Made by a program: the position numbers and the translations under genes | Shown: positions 16,857 through 26,246 of the stretch, one piece after another | How the letters are laid out: the number at the start of each line of letters is the position of its first letter | How positions within the stretch are numbered: position 1 is the stretch's first letter | Origin: CAVYWD01 sp963772225 | Lineage (GTDB): Bacteria; Myxococcota; Myxococcia; Myxococcales; UBA5297 | Assembly (NCBI GenBank): GCA_963772225.1 | Contig: CAVYWD010000003.1 | Coordinates: forward strand, 496,001 to 560,000 | DNA length: 64,000 nt | Reading direction: 5' to 3' | Notes under the pieces: model-generated | Databases searched by the model: none | Seen by the model: the letters and a program-made list of their open reading frames with translations, nothing else | Told to the model about the DNA's origin: nothing

Positions 16857-17987
16857 GTGTCTCCCCGACTCAAGAGCGCCGGATTGATCCTCGCGTGCTG
16901 GGGCGTCTTCGGCGTGCTGCTCGGGCAGCAAACGTACCTATTGCAGGCCGGTCAGGGCCCCGCCGGCATTTGGAGCCACGCGCTGGTCCTCCAGCTCAAT
17001 TATTGTCTCATCTGGGCGGTGGTCACGCTGGCCGTGCTCCGTCTCGGGCGGCGCTTCCCGCTGGTGACGCCCGCCGAGCCCGAGGGCGGCACGAGGCGCC
17101 CCGCTCTTTGGCTGAGCATTCCTATTCATTTGATCGCCAGCGTCGCCTGCGCGCTCATCGTTCAGGGCGCCCACGCGCTGGTCCTGCCCCTGTTCTATCC
17201 GCGGTGGTTCCCGCGCACCTCGGGCGCGTCGCTGGCCCGCTCGCTCATGGGCACCGTGGACTATGGAGTGATTCTCTATTGGGTCGTCCTGCTCATGGGT
17301 CAGTCCTTCGACTACCTGCGGCGCTCCGATGAGGCGCGCGTGCGGCAGGCCGAGCTTCAGGAGCAGCTCGCCGAGGCGCAGCTGCGGGCGCTGCGAATGC
17401 AGATGCACCCGCACTTCCTGTTCAACGCGCTGAACTCAGTGGCGGCGCTCATCTCCGAAGATCCGCGCGGCGCCGAGCACATGCTGGTCCGCCTCGGAGA
17501 GCTGCTCCGCATCTACCTTCGCAGCGGCGAGACGCAGGAGATCAGCCTGGCGCAGGAGATCGACTTCTTGCGCCGCTACCTGGAAATTCAGAAGCTGCGT
17601 TTCGAGGAACGGCTCGACGTGCGCATCCGCGTCGAGTTGGGGGCGGAGACGGCGGTGGTTCCGAGCCTGATCCTCCAGCCGCTGGTCGAGAACGCGATCG
17701 TCCACGGCATCGCCCATCGCGAGCGCGACGGCACCATCGAGATCGAGGCCGCGGTTCGAGACGCCGAGCTTTCCATGCGAGTGTCCGACAATGGCAGCGA
17801 TGCGCCGGAGCCTGCGCCGCCCGCGCTTTCGGCCGAGGGGACCGGCCTTGGCAACACCCGGCGGCGGCTGGAGCGGCTCTACGGCAGTCGGCATGATTTC
17901 TCGGTTCGGGCGCAGGAAAGCGGCGGCGTCTGCGCCTCGATTCGAATCCCGCTCAAGCGCTCGCCCGCCGGCAGCGCGGCCCGGTGA
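16857..17987 (+). CDS. LytS/YehU-type sensor histidine kinase
   Basis: A 376-aa membrane kinase. Residues 1-155 contain four hydrophobic segments. A coiled linker follows, then the His_kinase domain with HPHFLFN (residues 184-190, phospho-acceptor region), the N-box LILQPLVENAIVHGI (271-285), DNG and GTGLGNTRRRL (328-338). It autophosphorylates and signals to the LytTR regulator encoded next. The regulator's GTG overlaps this stop (GTGA), so the two are translationally coupled. Confidence 0.9.
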   Translation: MSPRLKSAGLILACWGVFGVLLGQQTYLLQAGQGPAGIWSHALVLQLNYCLIWAVVTLAVLRLGRRFPLVTPAEPEGGTRRPALWLSIPIHLIASVACALIVQGAHALVLPLFYPRWFPRTSGASLARSLMGTVDYGVILYWVVLLMGQSFDYLRRSDEARVRQAELQEQLAEAQLRALRMQMHPHFLFNALNSVAALISEDPRGAEHMLVRLGELLRIYLRSGETQEISLAQEIDFLRRYLEIQKLRFEERLDVRIRVELGAETAVVPSLILQPLVENAIVHGIAHRERDGTIEIEAAVRDAELSMRVSDNGSDAPEPAPPALSAEGTGLGNTRRRLERLYGSRHDFSVRAQESGGVCASIRIPLKRSPAGSAAR

Positions 17988-18793
17988 ATCGCCCGATGCC
18001 CACGATGAAGACCCTCATCATCGATGACGAGCGCCTGGCGCGGCAGCGGCTGGCGCGCCAATTGTCCGAAGAGCCGGACGTCGAGTTGATCGGCCAATGT
18101 CAGAGCGCGCGCCACGTCGCCGAGCTGCTCGCGCGCGGCGCCGCCAATCTCCTGTTTGTCGATGTGGAGATGCCGCGCGCCAGCGGAATCGAGCTGGCCA
18201 AGACCATCGACGTGAAGGGCGGTCGCGAGGCGCCGGCGATCATCTTCGTCACGGCGCACGAGCAGTACGCAGTGCAGGCATTCGAGGTGCGCGCCTGCGA
18301 TTACCTGCTCAAGCCGGTGGCCGACGCTCGCTTGAAGGTCGCGGTCGAGCGCGCGCGGCAGCTCCTGTTCTGCCGAAAGGACGTCGAGCCGCGCGAGCCC
18401 CGCCACCTGCCGGCCATCGCCCATCCGAGCGAGCCGCTCGACGACCCTGGCGAGGAGCGCGCCGGCGCCGTGCTGGTGCGCGTCGCGGACCGCGTCCTGC
18501 GAATCAAGCTCGAGAGCATCGACTGGGTCGAGGCCGCCGGGAACTACGTACAGCTGCACGTGGGAGGAAGGTCGCACCTGCTGCGCGAGACCATCGCCGC
18601 GTTCGAAGCGCGGCTGCCGCGCGCTCGCTTCGCGCGAATTCACCGCGCGGCGATCGCCAACCTGGATCGGGTCGTCGAGTTCCAGCCGCTGCTGAGCGGC
18701 GATTTTCGAGTGATCCTCCAGGGCGGTACGCAATTGAAGATGAGCCGTACCTATCGCGGCAAAATCCGCGATTTGTTCGGGCGCTCGATCTGA
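17984..18793 (+). CDS. LytTR family response regulator
   Basis: A 269-aa regulator. The receiver domain has acidic residues Asp14/Asp15, phospho-acceptor Asp60 in LLFVDVEMP, and the Lys of DYLLKPV. The C-terminal LytTR DNA-binding domain (about 160-265) shows IDWVEAAGNYVQLH and RIHRAAIANLD typical blocks. GTG 17984 overlaps the kinase stop. A later ATG (18005, MKTLIIDDE) is the usual receiver start and may be used instead. The secreted HAF-repeat gene immediately downstream is a candidate target. Confidence 0.9.
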   Translation: MNRPMPTMKTLIIDDERLARQRLARQLSEEPDVELIGQCQSARHVAELLARGAANLLFVDVEMPRASGIELAKTIDVKGGREAPAIIFVTAHEQYAVQAFEVRACDYLLKPVADARLKVAVERARQLLFCRKDVEPREPRHLPAIAHPSEPLDDPGEERAGAVLVRVADRVLRIKLESIDWVEAAGNYVQLHVGGRSHLLRETIAAFEARLPRARFARIHRAAIANLDRVVEFQPLLSGDFRVILQGGTQLKMSRTYRGKIRDLFGRSI

Positions 18794-18924
18794 CCTTTCG
18801 GCGAGCGCGCTCCACGTCTCGGCCGCCCCGCCGCGCGCCTCGTCCCACCAAAGCCGCGCTTCGTCACAAATCCACCCGCCCCGCGCCGTCCCTGAATATC
18901 GTCTCGCCGACAAGGAGGTTCATC

Positions 18925-20310
18925 ATGCGAGCGGCGAAGTCGATCGGGTGGCGCGCGATCCTGTCCCTTTCCCTCGGCGCGGCTTGGTCCGCGGTCGCGT
19001 ACGCGGGGCCGAACAAGTCCCACCGATATCGGCTCTACGACGTGGGGACGCTCGGGGGGCCGTTGAGCCTCATCTACAACTTCGACCAGGTGAGCTTCAC
19101 GCCAACGCCCTTGAACGAGCGCGGGCAGCTCGCCGTCACTTCGCTCACGGCGCAGGGCAATGCCGCGGCCGCGCTGTGGAGCGGGGGCGCCCTGCGCGCG
19201 CTGCCGGGGCTGCCCAACGCCAACGTGGGAGGCGGAGGCAGCAACGCCAACGGCGTCAATGCGCATGGCGTCGTGGTGGGCGCGGCCGACGACGGGATCA
19301 TCAACCCGCTCAACGGCGCGCCTTATGATCACGCGGTCCTGTGGGATGGCGCGGGAGTCCACAGGCTGCAGGAGCTCGACGGGCACGCGAGCTGGGCGAG
19401 CTCCATCACGGACCGCGGAATTGTCGCCGGCTATGCCTACAACGCGGTGGCTGATCCCTATACCTATGCGGGCACCCAGACGCGCGCGGCCATCTGGCGA
19501 GACGGCGCGATCCAGGTCCTCGGCACGCTCGGAGGCACCGACTCCGCGGCCTTCGTCGCGAGCGATTGCGCCGGCGAGCGCGAGGAGGGGCGGCGCGGGG
19601 TGGCGGTGATCGGCACCTCGTCCCTGGCGACCGCCGCTGGCCCGCCCTTCGGCATTCCCCAGACCGACGCGTTCCTGTGGGAAGGCGGCGTCATGATCGA
19701 CCTCGGCGGGCTCGGCGGCGGCTATTCGATGCCCTCGGCGATCAACTGCCGGCGCCAGGTGACGGTCATTTCGTTCGACGCGACCCATCGCCATTTCCAA
19801 TCGTTCCTATGGAGCGACGGCCGGTCCGTTCCGCTCGAGCGCCTCGGCGGCTCCTTCGTGGAGGCGGTGGCGCTCAATGACGCCGCGATGATTGCGGGCG
19901 GCGTGAGCGACCGCGGCGACGAGAATGCGCTGGCCGCGGTGTGGGGGCCGTCGGGCGAGGGCGCGCTGCTGGGCACCATCGGCAAGGACACCGGCAGCCT
20001 CGCGCTCGGCGTCAACGCGCGGGGCGTGGTGGTCGGCGGCTCGGGCGCCTTGAGCTTCTATTCGGTCCCTGCGTACTCCCACGCCTTTGTCTGGCGGCGC
20101 GGCGGGGCGATGCAGGATCTGAATACGTTGATTCCGGAGGGGTCGCCGCTGACTTTGAACGTCGCCTATTCCGTGAATGATCGGGGGGACATCGCGGGCC
20201 TGGGGACGAGCGCGTCCGGTGAGACCCACGCGTTCGTGCTGGTGACCGAGGAGCCCTGCGAGGACGGCGGCGATGCGCGACAGTTCAAGGGCGAAATCGG
20301 CCATTATTAA
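18925..20310 (+). CDS. Secreted HAF-repeat protein
   Basis: A 461-aa exported protein with a signal peptide cleaved near VAYAG. It is built from repeats carrying the HAF-type pattern: YDVGTLGG, then DHAVLWDG, ITDRGIVAGYAY, AAIWRDGAIQVLGTLGG, DAFLWEGGVMIDLGGLGGG and HAFVWRRGGAMQDLN. Such proteins fold as propeller-like extracellular structures, and their function is usually unknown. AAGGAGG lies before the ATG at 18925. It follows the two-component pair and ends 18 bp from a convergent gene. Confidence 0.8.
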   Translation: MRAAKSIGWRAILSLSLGAAWSAVAYAGPNKSHRYRLYDVGTLGGPLSLIYNFDQVSFTPTPLNERGQLAVTSLTAQGNAAAALWSGGALRALPGLPNANVGGGGSNANGVNAHGVVVGAADDGIINPLNGAPYDHAVLWDGAGVHRLQELDGHASWASSITDRGIVAGYAYNAVADPYTYAGTQTRAAIWRDGAIQVLGTLGGTDSAAFVASDCAGEREEGRRGVAVIGTSSLATAAGPPFGIPQTDAFLWEGGVMIDLGGLGGGYSMPSAINCRRQVTVISFDATHRHFQSFLWSDGRSVPLERLGGSFVEAVALNDAAMIAGGVSDRGDENALAAVWGPSGEGALLGTIGKDTGSLALGVNARGVVVGGSGALSFYSVPAYSHAFVWRRGGAMQDLNTLIPEGSPLTLNVAYSVNDRGDIAGLGTSASGETHAFVLVTEEPCEDGGDARQFKGEIGHY

Positions 20311-20328
20311 ATGAGTGCTCGGAGAACC

Positions 20329-22608
20329 TCACTGTCCGTGCTCATTTCCTGTTGGATCATCCCCGATAACGCCCGAGTGCGGTCCCAGTGAGCTCCCGCC
20401 GGAGCCGCCCGTCCAGCCGCCGTTGCCGAAGAAGGCCTTGGCGTCCACCCAGTCCAGCGCGTGGAGCTGGGCCGTCTGGGTGGGCGCGGCGGATCGGAAG
20501 CCGCTCATATACTCCTCGCCGATTCGATTCGAGTGCACGGTTTGAATCAGCTCCTGAGAGAGCATGTTGGTGTCGCCGTGCGTGAAGTGGTACCAGCTTT
20601 CAGCGGCGATCGCGTCGGGTTGCTTGGGGATCTGCGAGAACTCGCCGTCGACCTTGCCCTGGTCCAACGGGGGGAGCCGCGTGGTCGCCTCGATCCCGAG
20701 ATTGCCCAACCAGATCATCATTGACGGCGACATTGGCACTTTCACCGCTTGGGAGGCGGCGATATACGGCTGCCATATCGTCGCGGCGATTCCGCCCGCG
20801 CGCCAGACCATCCTTCGGCGCGCGGCGGCCTGGTAGAAATCGGCGCGCGCGAGGTCCGAGCGATCGGCGCCGCCCAGGCCTTGTCGGAAGGCTTGCGCGT
20901 TTCCGTTTCCGACCAACACCATGTGGTAGAGCTGCGAATGCTGTTGGCCTGAAAGGTACTGGGTGATCTGCCCAGCCTTGGCTTGGGTGAGCAGGCGCAG
21001 CCTCTCGACCTCCATGCCGTTCTGCATGGCGAGCGAGGCGCGCTCGCTGAGCTGCGCGAGCGCCGCGAGGTGTTGCGCGTCGGGCATGCTGAAGTGGCCG
21101 GGCAGGCCGTCGATGGCATTGAACTCCGGGCGGCGCCCGGCCTCGGTCGCCATGCCGTCCGCCGTCGCCAGGAGGTCCATGTTGGGCTCGAAGGCGTAGG
21201 CGAGGGACTCGGAGAGGCCGTGGTTCCCCTGCCTCGCGATCGACGCTGCGAATCCGCCGAAGGTGTCGCTTCGACAGACGGTGTGCCCAAACTCGACGAG
21301 CGCCTTGCGAGCCAGAAGCTGCTTGTTCGGATCGCCGCTCGCCGAATCCTTGAAGATCCAATCGATGGCCCTCCCGGCCGTCACGCCGTGGTCGTCCCAC
21401 TGGTATTGGACGATGCCCCGAAGGAAGTCCGAATTCGCGATCACTTTCGCGTCGGCCTCGTGGTTGCGGCTGAAGACGGAAAGCCCCTGGGTGAGCATCA
21501 GGTCGGTCCGCGCATGATCCTTCAGCTCCGGGCTCCCCGACGCGTCGTACAAGATCGTCGCCAACTGCGTATTGTTCGCGTGGTACTCGTTTGGTGGCAC
21601 GGGCTTATCGGCCCCCCGCGCCCGCCCGGTCCAAGTCTCGACGTGGTCCGCCTTGGAGTGCTCGGGAGACAGCAGATAGCCCGCCTCTGCCATCTCGGCC
21701 ATTCGCAGCATCCCGTTTTCGGCCAGCTCCTTCCCGGGGACGAGGTCTTTGTCCGCCGCGGCAGCCATCTGGGTCAGCGACTCCATGTCTTCGTACGGCA
21801 CCTTGACCTGCACGCGCTGCCCGGGACGCAGGTCGCCGAAGACCCAGGTGAAAGCAGAGCCAATCAGGTCGGTCGGCTTCAGCTTCGGGTCGGGAGGGTG
21901 CCCCCAGTAAGTGCAAAATGGCTCCGGGCCGCCGCAATTCGCCGGCGGCTGCCAGCTGGGGCCGTGCATGAGCGTGCTGAGCTCCTTGTTCGCCGAGAGC
22001 TCGTCGGTCGTGTACCGGCTGGCCGGCTTTTCGACGAGGTCGCGAATCGCGAGCGGCACGTCGGCCCAGTTTTGCGAGAGCTCTAGCAGGCCATTGCCCA
22101 GCGCCTTGCGCATCCATTCGGCGTCGCTTCCGTATGTCTTGGAGTCCAGGGACTTCCAGAGCGAAAGGAGTTCGCTGTCGCGCGGCCCCGTTCGCCATCC
22201 GAAGCGCACGGCGTGGCTTCCCATCTCGGCAAAGAAGGATTTGAGGAAGCGCTTGTCCTCGTCGGCCGGCGGCGACGCGTGGGCGAGGCGGCGCGTCACC
22301 TCCTCGAGCTGTCGCATGGCCGCGGCGGTGGCAGAGCGCTCGGTCGCGTCGCCGGAGCTGGCAGACCGGCGCGATTGGTCCGTGAGGACCTGCTTGAGGG
22401 CCCTGGCAGCGGCGCTTCCCCGCGCCGTCGCCTCGTCCGTCTGAACCCCCGCTTCCGGAACAGGCGAGCTCAGACCTCCAAGCGATGTCGCGACGATCGG
22501 TGCCTTGATGACGGGCCTGGTCGGGTCCGCTCGAGCCCCGGCATCCTGTTTGACCGCGAAGGGGACCGCCACCTGCTGCGTCAAGATGCCATCCGCTCCG
22601 AAGCCCAT
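20329..22608 (-). CDS. Large hypothetical protein, resembles actinobacterial DUF6571-type proteins
   Basis: A 759-aa protein with no signal peptide or clear membrane segment. The middle reads SVFSRNHEADAKVIANSDFL, then QWDDHGVTAGRAIDWIF and a helical alpha-solenoid-like stretch. From memory this recalls the central region of DUF6571/TPR-region proteins found with type VII secretion in actinobacteria. That link is weak without a search. The C-terminal 35 residues are Gly/Ser-rich. A CGGAGG Shine-Dalgarno precedes the ATG. It is monocistronic, between a convergent gene and a 660-bp gap. Confidence 0.65.
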   Translation of the reverse strand: MGFGADGILTQQVAVPFAVKQDAGARADPTRPVIKAPIVATSLGGLSSPVPEAGVQTDEATARGSAAARALKQVLTDQSRRSASSGDATERSATAAAMRQLEEVTRRLAHASPPADEDKRFLKSFFAEMGSHAVRFGWRTGPRDSELLSLWKSLDSKTYGSDAEWMRKALGNGLLELSQNWADVPLAIRDLVEKPASRYTTDELSANKELSTLMHGPSWQPPANCGGPEPFCTYWGHPPDPKLKPTDLIGSAFTWVFGDLRPGQRVQVKVPYEDMESLTQMAAAADKDLVPGKELAENGMLRMAEMAEAGYLLSPEHSKADHVETWTGRARGADKPVPPNEYHANNTQLATILYDASGSPELKDHARTDLMLTQGLSVFSRNHEADAKVIANSDFLRGIVQYQWDDHGVTAGRAIDWIFKDSASGDPNKQLLARKALVEFGHTVCRSDTFGGFAASIARQGNHGLSESLAYAFEPNMDLLATADGMATEAGRRPEFNAIDGLPGHFSMPDAQHLAALAQLSERASLAMQNGMEVERLRLLTQAKAGQITQYLSGQQHSQLYHMVLVGNGNAQAFRQGLGGADRSDLARADFYQAAARRRMVWRAGGIAATIWQPYIAASQAVKVPMSPSMMIWLGNLGIEATTRLPPLDQGKVDGEFSQIPKQPDAIAAESWYHFTHGDTNMLSQELIQTVHSNRIGEEYMSGFRSAAPTQTAQLHALDWVDAKAFFGNGGWTGGSGGSSLGPHSGVIGDDPTGNEHGQ

Positions 22609-23271
22609 CGCGAACCTCCGACTTGGTTTCGGTTTGCGAGCCCGGCGGCGAGCGATTTGCCGCCCTGCGTCATCGATTCCTTCGCGCCTGAAGGCTCAGC
22701 CTAGGAATCGATGTTAGTTACGAACTCGAAACCGACTTGTTGCACAATAGTCACATCATCGCCTCGAAGCACGGAATGTTGCTTCCCCGCCAAGGGGTCG
22801 CGAGCTGCGTCTGGTCGGGGAAGGAGGCGACGACCCGCCGAGCGACATCGAGACGGCCACGGGCGAGAGCGTCCGCATCGAGTGAGCCGCCCGGACGAAC
22901 TGTCCTGGCGCCCCTGTCCCAAGCGCCGTCACGCCACGTCGCGTCCGAGTCGCTGCGCCGCCGCGCGCGCAGGGGCCGATCGCACTGAGGGATCCGGGAC
23001 TCGCCGCGAGGGCCGGGAAGGCTGAATCCGCCGCGGCGGCCCCTGCCGTCGCGCTTCGAAGGGCTCGTCCGAATCCGCGCGCGAAGCTGCGCAGCGTCGC
23101 CTTCGACCTCCTTCGGCCCGCCGGCGGAACAGGTCGGCTGGACCCTCGAGCCCGTCGAGTCGTCGCCTGCTCGCGCGAAGGGCGCGCGCGACCCGTCGCG
23201 GCGGTGTAGCCTTTGAGACCGGATTGTTGCCGCGGAGCGCCTTCGGCCCCCGCGGGAGGTCCTTGCACACG
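22609..23271. other. Divergent intergenic region, nothing recognised
   Basis: A 663-bp region between two divergently transcribed genes. The part next to the leftward gene (22690-22790) is clearly less GC-rich than its surroundings and is the probable promoter zone. A small inverted repeat GAAGCA...TGCTTC lies at about 22767-22786. Open frames here look like shadows. Confidence 0.5.
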
Positions 23272-24765
23272 ATGGGCGTGAGCGCCCCCACTGCCCCAGC
23301 GCGATCGACAGAGCCCCGCCGCGCGCGACCCCTCCCCGGCGCCGCGCCGCTTGCGCTCCTGGCCCTCCTCGGGGCCGCGTGCAGCGACGCGCAGACCCAA
23401 CTCGCGCGGGGCCGCCTGGAGGTGCCGGTCGCATCGCTCGACCTGGGCGCGGTGCCGCTCTTCAACGAGCGGGTGCAGACCGTCGAAGTGCGCAACGCCG
23501 GGCGCGCGCCGGTGACGCTCCTCCAGGTGGCCATCCAGGCCCCTGACGGCTCGCCTGGCGCTTTCGCCGTGGGCGCGGCGCCGGCCGCCCTCGACGCGGG
23601 CGAGACCGCGCAGATCGAGGTCCGCTTCACGCCCGAGGCCGTCGCCGACTACAGCGCGACGCTCGCCATCGCCAGCGACGACCCGGTCAACCCGTCGGTG
23701 CAGGTGGCCCTGAGCGGGCGCGGTTCCACGGCTGCCGCCGTTCAAGCGGACTCCGCCGTCGACTTCGGGAAGGTCTGCGAAGGCGCCCAGGCCATCGGCT
23801 GGCTCAACCTGCGCTCGACCGGGGACGCCGCGCTCATTCTCGAGGCCATCCGCTTCGCCGACGGCACCGCGCCGGAGTTCTCGTTCGCCGCCTCGACCAA
23901 GGCGGGGACTCAGGTCCCGGCCGGCGGCTCGCTCGCGCTCGCGCTGCGGTTCTCGCCGACGTCTTCGACCGGCGCCACCGCCTCGGGCGCGGTCGTCCTG
24001 ACCACCACCGACCCGGCGCATCGCTCCTTTCAGGTTTCGCTCACCGCGAGCGTCGACCGCGCCCCGGTGGCCGCCATCGCGGCGCTGCCGGACGCGGCGC
24101 CGGGCGCGTCGGTCGTCTTCGACGGTTCCGCCTCGTCGGACTTAGACGGGGACCTGCCGCTCGCGTATTCCTGGGCGCTCAAGGCGTCGCCCATCGGCTC
24201 GGCGGCGCAGCCGTCGCCGCTCAACGCCGCGCAGGCGGGCCTGACCCTGGACTTGCCCGGCGCCTACGAGCTCGCGCTCACGGTGCAGGACGCGTTCGGA
24301 TGCACCTCGGCCCCGGCCTTCCAGGAGGTGCTGGCCAAGCCGGCCCAGAAGCTCCTCGTGGAGCTCACCTGGGACAACCCGCTCACTGACCTGGACCTGC
24401 ACCTCGCGCCGGCGGGCGCGGACTTCTTCGGCCCGTCCGACTGCTACTACGCGCAGGGCCACATGCACCCGGACTGGGGCGTTCAGGGCGACTCGTCCGA
24501 CGACCCCTCGCTCGACCGCGACGCGCTCGTCGGCTTCGGCCCGGAGATCATCAGCTACGCGAATCCGGCGCCGGGGACTTATCAGGCCATGGCCTATTTC
24601 TACTCGGACCACGGCGCCGCGAGCCCTTCCACGGTCGCCACGGTTCGGGTCTTCGAGCTCGGGGTGATCAAGGCCGAGCTGAAGAAGACGCTCGCGGCAG
24701 CGGGAGGTCAATGGCTCGCGCTGACCGTGAACTGGCCGAGCGGCGCGGTGGTGGCCACCCCATGA
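23272..24765 (+). CDS. Lipoprotein with ASH-like and PKD-like domains
   Basis: A 497-aa lipoprotein (lipobox LLGAAC). Two Ig-like modules with patterns LGAVPLFNERVQTVEVRNAG and VDFGKVCEGAQAIGWLNLRS match ASPM-SPD-2-Hydin/choice-of-anchor-D folds. A PKD-like segment follows (VVFDGSASSDLDGDLPLAYSW). The C-terminal LTWDNPLTDLDLHL region resembles surface proteins of delta-proteobacteria. ATG 23272 sits after GGAGGTCC and gives a normal signal peptide. It is the first gene of a four-gene overlapping operon. Confidence 0.75.
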   Translation: MGVSAPTAPARSTEPRRARPLPGAAPLALLALLGAACSDAQTQLARGRLEVPVASLDLGAVPLFNERVQTVEVRNAGRAPVTLLQVAIQAPDGSPGAFAVGAAPAALDAGETAQIEVRFTPEAVADYSATLAIASDDPVNPSVQVALSGRGSTAAAVQADSAVDFGKVCEGAQAIGWLNLRSTGDAALILEAIRFADGTAPEFSFAASTKAGTQVPAGGSLALALRFSPTSSTGATASGAVVLTTTDPAHRSFQVSLTASVDRAPVAAIAALPDAAPGASVVFDGSASSDLDGDLPLAYSWALKASPIGSAAQPSPLNAAQAGLTLDLPGAYELALTVQDAFGCTSAPAFQEVLAKPAQKLLVELTWDNPLTDLDLHLAPAGADFFGPSDCYYAQGHMHPDWGVQGDSSDDPSLDRDALVGFGPEIISYANPAPGTYQAMAYFYSDHGAASPSTVATVRVFELGVIKAELKKTLAAAGGQWLALTVNWPSGAVVATP

Positions 24766-26246
24766 GCCCTCGCGCCGCGGCGCCCCGAGCGGCCCTGGCC
24801 GCGCTGTTGCTCCTCGCCGCCTGCTCGAAGCGGGCCGGTGGGGACGGCGACGCCGGGGCGCCGGCGTGCGCCTCCCGCGCCGACTGTGCCGCCGAGGGCG
24901 CGGGGCTCGTCTGCGGGGCCGACGGCGCCTGCCAGGCGTGCGCGAGCGACGGCCAATGCGAGCTGCGCGAAACGTGCGACCCCGCGAGCCGGCGCTGCGT
25001 CTTTCGCGCCGGGTGGGGCGACGCCTGCGCCCTCAACGACGACTGCGCCGCGGGCGACCTCTGCGCGCAGGGCTTGTGCGTCGCGGCCAAAAACGCGGTG
25101 CTCTGCGTGAGCGGCGCCTGCGCCGTCCCCGGCCATCGCTGCAACCCGGCGAATGGGGTCTGCGAGCAGGACCTGGGCTGCCTCATCGACGACGACTGCG
25201 CCGCGGCCGAGCTGTGCAACGTGCCCACCCACGCCTGCGTGGCTCGGTGCACCGCGGACACCGCGGCGACCGTCTGCGCCGCGGGGAAGAAGTGCGTCCA
25301 GGACCGCTGCAGCGACTGCGCCGACTCGTCCGACTGCCCGGGCGACCTGGTCTGCGACCTGGGGAAGCTCCAGTGCGCACTGGACCCGTCGTCGCGCTGC
25401 TCCAGCGACCGGGACTGCGCGGTCGGGTACGTCTGCACCACGGCCACCGGCTACTGCACCGTCCCGCCGCAGCCGTGCAGCTCGAACGAGGACTGCCTCT
25501 CCAGCCAGCGCTGCGACGCGGCGACCGGCGCCTGCGCGGCGCGCTCGTGTCCCGCGGACCGGTTCGAGCCCAACGGCGACGCCGCCCACGCGACGCCGTT
25601 GGCGGAGGGGACACTCTCGGGCCTCACCCTGTGCGACCGCGAGCAGGACTGGTACTCGCTCAGCTTGGCGCGCGGCGACCGCATTTCGCTGACCGTGGAG
25701 GCGGACCCGCTCTTCGAGACCACCCTGAGCGCGGCGCTCCTCGACCCCGGCGGGCGGGTCCGCGCCCAGGGCGCGCTGGCGCTCGACTACACCGCTTCGC
25801 TGGCGGGGACCTACGACGTGCGGCTCCAGTCGACCGACGCCTACGTCGAATACGGGCTGCGGCTGCTCATCGGGAAGGGGACGCCGTGCGACGACGACCG
25901 GTTCGAGCCCGACGACGACCTTTTGAGCGCGGCCGCCTTGCCGGGGCCCGGCGACTACGCCGCGCTCACGCTCTGCGGGCTGGACGTGGACTTCTTCCGG
26001 GTCGCCGTCCCGGCGGGTCAGGGGCTCAAGGTCGAGCTCGACTCCGACCCGACCCAAGGCGCCGCGGACCTCGCCGCGTACAGCGCCGACGGGGCGACCG
26101 AGCTCGCGCAGAGCCCGCAGCTCGCCCCGGCGCAGGTCATGGAGGTCCCGGCCGAAAAGGCGCAGGGCGGGGTGTTGGTGAAGGTCTCGGCCGAGGACTC
26201 GGGGGCGCACGCGGCGTACGTGCTGAGGGTGAGCTATGAGCCGTAG
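24762..26246 (+). CDS. Cys-rich lipoprotein with C-terminal PPC-like domains
   Basis: A 494-aa lipoprotein (LLLLAACSK, Cys near residue 22). Residues about 35-260 consist of repeated C-x-x-D-x-x-C-x(5-8)-C-D-x-x-x-x-x-C modules (Dickkopf-like or EGF-like disulfide repeats, such as CASRADCAAEG and CSSDRDCAVGYVC). Two bacterial pre-peptidase-like beta-sandwiches follow, each introduced by DRFEPNGD or DRFEPDDD and LCDREQDWY or LCGLDVDFF. The ATG overlaps the previous stop (ATGA), so it is co-translated. Surface adhesion or matrix binding is inferred. Confidence 0.75.
   Translation: MSPRAAAPRAALAALLLLAACSKRAGGDGDAGAPACASRADCAAEGAGLVCGADGACQACASDGQCELRETCDPASRRCVFRAGWGDACALNDDCAAGDLCAQGLCVAAKNAVLCVSGACAVPGHRCNPANGVCEQDLGCLIDDDCAAAELCNVPTHACVARCTADTAATVCAAGKKCVQDRCSDCADSSDCPGDLVCDLGKLQCALDPSSRCSSDRDCAVGYVCTTATGYCTVPPQPCSSNEDCLSSQRCDAATGACAARSCPADRFEPNGDAAHATPLAEGTLSGLTLCDREQDWYSLSLARGDRISLTVEADPLFETTLSAALLDPGGRVRAQGALALDYTASLAGTYDVRLQSTDAYVEYGLRLLIGKGTPCDDDRFEPDDDLLSAAALPGPGDYAALTLCGLDVDFFRVAVPAGQGLKVELDSDPTQGAADLAAYSADGATELAQSPQLAPAQVMEVPAEKAQGGVLVKVSAEDSGAHAAYVLRVSYEP

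Noticed and set aside
22701..22922. Small minus-strand ORF in the divergent intergenic region
   Set aside because: No ribosome-binding site and Arg/Ser-rich shadow composition.
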